From positions 1 through 8,340 of the forward strand of contig CALCRR010000440.1 in the NCBI GenBank assembly GCA_937894495.1: a DNA stretch of 8,340 nt, written 5' to 3'. Numbering within the stretch: the stretch's first letter is position 1; each line of letters begins with the position of its first letter. This document shows positions 5,099 through 8,340 of the stretch, one piece after another. Under the pieces are notes generated by a model, which searched no databases, was not told where the DNA came from, and was given only the letters and a program-made list of their open reading frames with translations. This stretch comes from an uncultured Ruminococcus sp. (GTDB lineage: Bacteria; Bacillota; Clostridia; Oscillospirales; Ruminococcaceae). A program made the translations under genes and the position numbers.

Positions 5099-6949
5099 TC
5101 ATTTTACCTCTTTATTTGTATCGTCAAGATCAGTAGCGCCCCACTCGACCACTGTGAAGCCCTTTCTCTCGAAGCTCTCAAGCTTCTGCTCACTCACCTG
5201 AGTATTTTCATCGCAAGCCTTGAAGGTCATGAAAACTCTCAGCAGGCTGTCGGGCTTCGGTGAGATATCAAGCTGTGCCATATCGGTATAATCCTCACCG
5301 TGGAAGGTCACAAGATTATACTCGTTCTGTTTCATTATAGGCGCCCAGTAGACGATAAACTCGTTATATTCCTCTCTGGTGAGACCCATATATGAGAGCT
5401 TTTCTCTCAGAAAGGCTTCGGTGTCCTCAGCCTTTACCACAAAGCCCTCTGTGGTATCCATAACAGATGTGTCATACAGGCACTCCCAGAAAAGGTAGTT
5501 ATAGTCAAGACCGTCAGCCTTATTGATTATAGTGCCGTCAGGTCTTGCGGTCACGTGCCAGCCGTTGTTTATCTCGGGGTAGGTATAGGTCAGATGGCCG
5601 CCGTTGATTTTTAGCGATACATCAACATCTGTCTCCTCCTCGGGGTAGAGGTATATAACAGGCTTGCCGCCCTGACCTGTGTTGCAGACATCGCCCAGTC
5701 TGACACCGTCTGATGTTACCCAGCCTGCATAGTCGTTATATGTCACATAGTACCAGCCGTCTGCCCTGCCTATAACGGTCATGCTTGCTCCGCTGGGTAC
5801 GGTGGGGCACTCCTTGACATTATCTCTTATGCTGTTGGGACCTCTCTTCAGGTCGAGATTTTTGGTAGCTGTCGCGCTGTAGTAGTCACTGAGATAGCTG
5901 GTAAGACCCGACTGTGTGGGATACTCGGTTATCTCCACCAGCTGGGAGTCATTCTTTATCCAGCCGAACTGATTTGTGCCGTATATTGAAACATAAAGCC
6001 ACGAGCCGTCTTTAAGGCGTCCGTGCTCCTGAACATCATCGTAGGAGTCAACATATATCGAGGTCACATCGTACTTTGAGGGGTCTGGACCGTAATAGAG
6101 CCATGTGCCGCTGCCGTCGTAGTAGTAGATATCTCCCTCCTCGATACCGCCGTAAAGCTTGGGCGGAGACTCCAGCGACCTGCTGAGGGCAGGTGCTGTG
6201 GTAGTTGCCGCCTTTGTCGTGGTGGTGGTAGTTGTAGTAGTTGTGGTAGTTGTAGTTTCAGGCGCAGTTGTGGTAGTGGTGGTGGTCTCCTCTTCCTTCT
6301 TAGACTCCTCAGTTTCGGATATCACAGGAAGGTCGTCCTCCTCGGGGGGAGCTGTAGTTTCAGCCACAGTAGTTGTGGTAACGGCGTTTTGCTGCTGTAC
6401 ATCGCCCTTTGGGGAGTCATTCTCCTTGGTCTTACCCTTCAGAGCAAACACTGCCACAAGCACCAGCGAGGCAAAAAGTATACCGATAACAGACACCAGC
6501 AGCGCAATAATCTTGCCGTTTGAGCTCACTGCCGCAGAGCCGTCTCCCGACACCTCGGGCTCATCGGGTATATACTGCTGCCTGTTATAGCTGTTGTTCA
6601 CAGGCTGGTCGTTTTGATAGTAGCCGCCTGACTGATAATTATTCTGCTGTCCCTGATAGCTGTTCTGCTGGTAACTGTTCTGCTGGTTATAGCCATTCTG
6701 CTGATAGCCGCCCTGCTGCTGATAACCGTTTTGCTGGCTATAGCCATTCTGCGCAGAATAGCCGTCCTGCTGGGGATAGCCATTAGCTCCCTGCTGCTGA
6801 AAGCCGTTATTTGCGCCGTTATAGCCGTTCTGCGGCGCATTGTAATTCACCTGAGGTGCAGCGCCGCCGTTGAACCTAACTGCATCGTCGCAGCTGCACA
6901 TCTCGCCCTCATTAAGGGGACGTCCGCAGAACATACAAAAGTTACTCAT
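5099..6949 (-). CDS. Zinc-ribbon / Q-N-rich / single-pass membrane protein with SH3-like and KPVIYLYP domains
   Basis: The protein has 616 residues. Residues 5-20 are a small zinc-ribbon knuckle (CMFCGR...CSC). Residues about 38-126 are a low-complexity stretch of NGYQQ-type repeats rich in Gln, Asn, Gly and Tyr. A membrane helix spans 147-170. A Thr-rich linker covers 190-252, with a run of 14 Thr at 232-245. Two SH3-like domains lie at about 265-340 and 352-418; the second (NLDLKRGPNS ... DYAGWV) is a clear bacterial SH3. A C-terminal domain from 429 starts KPVIYLYP and contains GWHVTARPDGTI and YNYLFWE, a motif set I know from Clostridia surface proteins without a defined function. By topology the zinc-ribbon and Q-rich parts are cytoplasmic and the rest is outside. 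The start at 6949 has GGAG 7 nt upstream. It is first in an operon with the C39-like peptidase. Confidence 0.85.
   Translation of the reverse strand: MSNFCMFCGRPLNEGEMCSCDDAVRFNGGAAPQVNYNAPQNGYNGANNGFQQQGANGYPQQDGYSAQNGYSQQNGYQQQGGYQQNGYNQQNSYQQNSYQGQQNNYQSGGYYQNDQPVNNSYNRQQYIPDEPEVSGDGSAAVSSNGKIIALLVSVIGILFASLVLVAVFALKGKTKENDSPKGDVQQQNAVTTTTVAETTAPPEEDDLPVISETEESKKEEETTTTTTTAPETTTTTTTTTTTTTTKAATTTAPALSRSLESPPKLYGGIEEGDIYYYDGSGTWLYYGPDPSKYDVTSIYVDSYDDVQEHGRLKDGSWLYVSIYGTNQFGWIKNDSQLVEITEYPTQSGLTSYLSDYYSATATKNLDLKRGPNSIRDNVKECPTVPSGASMTVIGRADGWYYVTYNDYAGWVTSDGVRLGDVCNTGQGGKPVIYLYPEEETDVDVSLKINGGHLTYTYPEINNGWHVTARPDGTIINKADGLDYNYLFWECLYDTSVMDTTEGFVVKAEDTEAFLREKLSYMGLTREEYNEFIVYWAPIMKQNEYNLVTFHGEDYTDMAQLDISPKPDSLLRVFMTFKACDENTQVSEQKLESFERKGFTVVEWGATDLDDTNKEVK
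6197..6286 (-). repeat. ACN trinucleotide-rich tract encoding poly-Thr
   Basis: Residues 222-251 of the 616-residue protein are almost all Thr, written mainly as ACT, ACC and ACA in mixed order. It probably forms an extended or glycosylated linker outside the membrane. The codons are mixed enough that slippage would be slower than in a pure repeat. Confidence 0.8.
6581..6838 (-). repeat. Imperfect repeats encoding the NGYQQ low-complexity region
   Basis: Units of 15-21 nt encoding variants of Q-N-G-Y-Q-Q are repeated about twelve times, giving residues 38-123 of the 616-residue protein. Codons are dominated by CAG and AAC. Such tracts often vary in copy number between strains. Confidence 0.75.
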
Positions 6950-7048
6950 ACGATCACTCCATTCCCATGCCCGGGCAAGAACGCTTTAACCTTCCGCTGC
7001 TCTCGCTCCTGCACGCAAAATATGTCAATATTTTTCCTGTTAACGCCT

Positions 7049-7077
7049 ATTATATCACATCCACACCGAAAAAGCAA
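7049..7077 (-). promoter_or_regulatory. Sigma-A promoter of the surface-protein/peptidase operon
   Basis: The minus-strand -35 is TTGCTT (7077-7072), the spacer is 17 nt and the -10 is TATAAT (7054-7049). The start is predicted near 7042, leaving a leader of about 90 nt. The leader contains a lone TTGACA (7027-7022) that has no matching -10. Confidence 0.85.
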
Positions 7078-7228
7078 GCCCCATGTCTTCGCCGGACGGG
7101 GCGTTTCCCCCACCTGTCGCACTTTTGTGTGGTGGGCGAATACTCGAGTCCTCCCCGGAGGGGAGGGGGTGCTTTTGTGGCAGCTAGTATTTCGATACGC
7201 TGCGCGAACCTTGTAAACGAGTTGTTGT
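7078..7228. other. GC-rich palindromic intergenic block
   Basis: No gene is visible. The block holds several inverted repeats: CCCACC ... GGTGGG with an inner GCAC-TTTT-GTGT, and a perfect CCTCCCC-GGA-GGGGAGG hairpin at 7150-7166. A GCTTTTGTGG-like segment follows the second and echoes GCACTTTTGTGTGG in the first. It looks like repetitive extragenic DNA. Confidence 0.5.
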
Positions 7229-7261
7229 GCGTTTTACCGCATGATCTGGTAAAGCGTTTTT
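7229..7261 (+). terminator. Plus-strand terminator-like hairpin
   Basis: GCGTTTTACC (7229-7238) pairs over 10 bp, two of them G-U, with GGTAAAGCGT (7248-7257) across a 9-nt loop. TTTTC follows on the plus strand. No plus-strand gene precedes it, so it would serve an antisense or small RNA, or be a chance feature. On the minus strand it has no T run. Confidence 0.4.
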
Positions 7262-7297
7262 CTAGCCACTAGCACTCTAACCACCAGCGACTAGCAG
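7256..7297. repeat. Second copy of the CTAG-type dispersed repeat
   Basis: Starting with GTTTTTCTAG, this copy matches 2415-2458. CTAGCCACTAG (7262-7272) and CCAGCGACTAG (7284-7294) start 22 nt apart, as in the first copy. Read on the minus strand it is a series of degenerate heptamers ending in TAG or TGG. It lies directly after the exonuclease III stop codon. Confidence 0.75.
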
Positions 7298-7306
7298 TTT
7301 CCCGCT

Positions 7307-8059
7307 TTAAAGGCTGATAATAAGCCCCACAGGGCAGTGGTCGCTGCCTGTGATGTCGGTGTATATCAGCGAGTCCTCCACCTTGTCCATAAGGCGGTCG
7401 GAAACTATGAAATAGTCGATACGCCAGCCTGCGTTGTTCTTTCTGGCATTAAAGCGGTATGACCACCAGGAGTATACCCCTGTAGTATCGGGATAGAGCC
7501 TGCGGTATGTATCGGCAAAGCCTGCCCCCAGCAGTTCGGTCATTTTACCTCTTTCCTGGTCGGAAAAGCCTGCGTTGCCCACATTGGTCTTGGGATTTTT
7601 AAGGTCTATCTCCTCATGGGCAACGTTCAGGTCGCCGCAGTAGATAACAGGCTTTTTCTTGTCAAGCTCGCTGAGATAGGCTCTCATGTCGTCCTCAAAC
7701 TCCATGCGGTAGTCGATACGTTTGAGCTCGTTCTGGGCGTTGGGCACATAGCAGCACACAAAGTAAAAATCCTCATACTCGCAGGTGATGACTCTGCCCT
7801 CGTCAAGGTGGGTGCCGTGTATGCCGTAGGTGACTTCAACAGGCTCCGTTTTGGTATATACAGCCGTGCCTGAATAGCCCTTTTTAACGGCGCTGTGGAA
7901 ATATTTATAGTAACCCTCGGGAGAAAAATCAGCCTGGTCGGGCTGCATTTTTGTCTCCTGAATGCAGAAGATATCCGCATCAGCCTCAGCAAAATACTCC
8001 TTAAAGCCCTTATTAAGGCAAGCCCTGAACCCGTTTACGTTCCATGATATAAGCTTCAT
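7307..8059 (-). CDS. xth: Exodeoxyribonuclease III (AP endonuclease, ExoA/Xth type)
   Basis: This 250-residue enzyme cleaves abasic sites in DNA and removes 3' blocking groups and nucleotides in base excision repair, using a divalent metal. Family motifs are complete: SWNVNG (Asn7), QETK (Glu35), CCYVPNA (Tyr104), CGDLNVAHEEIDL (Asp143, Asn145), GWRIDYF (Asp215) and GSDHCPV (Asp240, His241). Length is close to that of Bacillus ExoA (about 252 residues). The ATG at 8059 has AGGAGG 7 nt upstream. It is cytoplasmic and appears monocistronic. I see no convincing promoter in the 60 nt between it and the tRNA terminator and no classical terminator after it. Nothing is unusual in its sequence. Function is essentially certain. 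Confidence 0.97.
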   Translation of the reverse strand: MKLISWNVNGFRACLNKGFKEYFAEADADIFCIQETKMQPDQADFSPEGYYKYFHSAVKKGYSGTAVYTKTEPVEVTYGIHGTHLDEGRVITCEYEDFYFVCCYVPNAQNELKRIDYRMEFEDDMRAYLSELDKKKPVIYCGDLNVAHEEIDLKNPKTNVGNAGFSDQERGKMTELLGAGFADTYRRLYPDTTGVYSWWSYRFNARKNNAGWRIDYFIVSDRLMDKVEDSLIYTDITGSDHCPVGLIISL

Positions 8060-8120
8060 AACTATTCCTCCTGTGCGCGCTTCTGAAATCTCCCGAACTA
8101 AAGTCCTAAAAATTTAAGTT

Positions 8121-8152
8121 AAAAAAATCCCCTATACAAAACAGTATAGGGG
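8121..8152 (-). terminator. Rho-independent terminator after the tRNA cluster
   Basis: On the minus strand CCCCTATAC pairs perfectly over 9 bp with GTATAGGGG (loop TGTTTT), and is followed by A and seven T residues. It lies 9 nt after the CCA of the tRNA-Gly(UCC)-like gene, so that gene is the last of a transcription unit entering from the right. Confidence 0.92.
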
Positions 8153-8160
8153 CGAATGAT

Positions 8161-8234
8161 TGGAGCGGGTCACTTGAGTTAAACAAGTATCTCCTCTCAG
8201 GAAGAAAGGCATTCTGACGTTGAAATAAACCCGC
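8161..8234 (-). tRNA. Non-canonical tRNA-Gly(UCC)-like gene
   Basis: A 74-nt cloverleaf can be drawn on the minus strand. The acceptor is GCGGGTT/GACCCGC (six Watson-Crick pairs and one U-G), followed by U73 and an encoded CCA. The anticodon stem is CCTTT/AGAGG with loop CTTCCTG, giving anticodon UCC. The variable loop is AGAT. The T stem is ACTTG/CAAGT with loop TTTAACT. Glycine identity bases G1-C72, C2-G71, G3-C70, C35, C36 and U73 are kept. Against this, the D stem TTTC/GAAT has a U-U end mismatch, the D loop AACGTCA has G19 changed, C56 is U, position 37 is U, and C32/G38 could pair. The adjacent tRNA-Gly(GCC) has all the normal bases. It is either a specialised non-translating tRNA or a decaying copy. 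Confidence 0.65.
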
Positions 8235-8241
8235 ATATTTC

Positions 8242-8273
8242 AATGCCCCGACAGCTTGTATCGGGGCATTTTT
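8242..8273. terminator. 10-bp hairpin between the two tRNA-type genes
   Basis: AATGCCCCGA (8242-8251) pairs perfectly with TCGGGGCATT (8261-8270). The T run (8269-8273) is on the plus strand side. On the minus strand, the direction of the tRNAs, only TTGAAAT follows. It may be a partial terminator or a processing hairpin just after the tRNA-Gly(GCC) CCA. Confidence 0.5.
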
Positions 8274-8274
8274 G

Positions 8275-8340
8275 TGGAGCGGATTACGAGGCTCGAACTC
8301 GCTACCTCCACCTTGGCAAGGTGGCGCTCTACCAGATGAG
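8275..8340 (-). tRNA. tRNA-Gly(GCC), 5' end outside the window
   Basis: On the minus strand the visible 66 nt run from inside the D stem to an encoded CCA at 8277-8275. The D loop contains GG, the anticodon stem CCACC/GGTGG encloses TTGCCAA (anticodon GCC), and the T loop is TTCGAGC. The 3' acceptor strand ends ATCCGC with U73. About 10 nt at the 5' end are missing. It reads the GGC and GGU glycine codons and looks fully functional. Confidence 0.95.

Noticed and set aside
6159..6590. Long plus-strand open frame rich in valine
   Set aside because: It is the complement of the poly-Thr tract of the real minus-strand gene. Repeated GTN codons keep it open, and there is no sensible domain or ribosome site.
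8193..8209. Reading the tRNA-like anticodon as CCU (Arg) with a one-base shifted loop
   Set aside because: The shifted register breaks the anticodon stem, whereas CCTTT/AGAGG pairs fully and gives UCC, which agrees with the glycine-type acceptor GCGGG...CCCGC and U73.
8242..8273. Terminator of tRNA-Gly(GCC) on the minus strand
   Set aside because: The T run is on the other strand and the clear terminator is at 8121-8152, so both tRNA-type genes probably share one transcript.

Overview
The window looks like chromosomal DNA of a gut-type Clostridia member, most likely a Ruminococcus-like Oscillospiraceae/Ruminococcaceae organism. This is inference from a CotJC-type spore coat catalase, Clostridia-type Rrf2 and ECF S-component proteins, a Clostridia-type 'KPVIYLYP' surface protein, strong AGGAGG-like ribosome binding sites, sigma-A promoters with 17-bp spacers, and dispersed GTGAATA-type heptamer repeats. 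Coding DNA is moderately GC-rich and intergenic DNA is AT-rich. There is no phage, CRISPR or IS transposase signal.

Layout. Positions 1-569 hold a CotJC/manganese-catalase-like gene (+) whose 5' end is missing. An AT-rich junction lies at about position 41, with an in-frame stop at 3-5. Positions 574-900 are a nested inverted-repeat element between convergent genes. All remaining protein genes are on the minus strand: an Rrf2-family regulator (1364-915), a small cytoplasmic C39-like cysteine peptidase-fold protein (2191-1571), an ECF-transporter S component with a structured 5' leader (3065-2523), and a two-gene operon. The operon is promoter 7077-7049, a 616-residue zinc-ribbon/Q-N-rich/transmembrane/SH3/KPVIYLYP protein (6949-5099), a membrane-anchored C39-like peptidase (5091-3454), then a terminator at 3425-3388. 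Exodeoxyribonuclease III (8059-7307) follows. At the right edge are two minus-strand tRNA-type genes: a normal tRNA-Gly(GCC), cut by the window end, and a 74-nt tRNA-Gly(UCC)-like RNA ending before a strong terminator.

The most unusual item is the tRNA-Gly(UCC)-like gene at 8161-8234. Its acceptor, anticodon and T stems, its CCA and the glycine identity bases are intact. The conserved G19-C56 tertiary contact, purine 37 and the D-stem end pair are lost, a pattern like the non-proteinogenic glycine tRNAs that feed cell-wall synthesis in staphylococci. It could equally be a decaying duplicate. Other points worth attention are the disrupted cotJC, the nested palindromic element, the S-component leader with mutually exclusive pairings next to the ribosome binding site, and the surface-protein/peptidase operon.

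The genes do not form one pathway. Only the 616- and 545-residue proteins are clearly co-transcribed. Both are predicted to place their C-terminal domains outside the cell, so they may act together at the surface.
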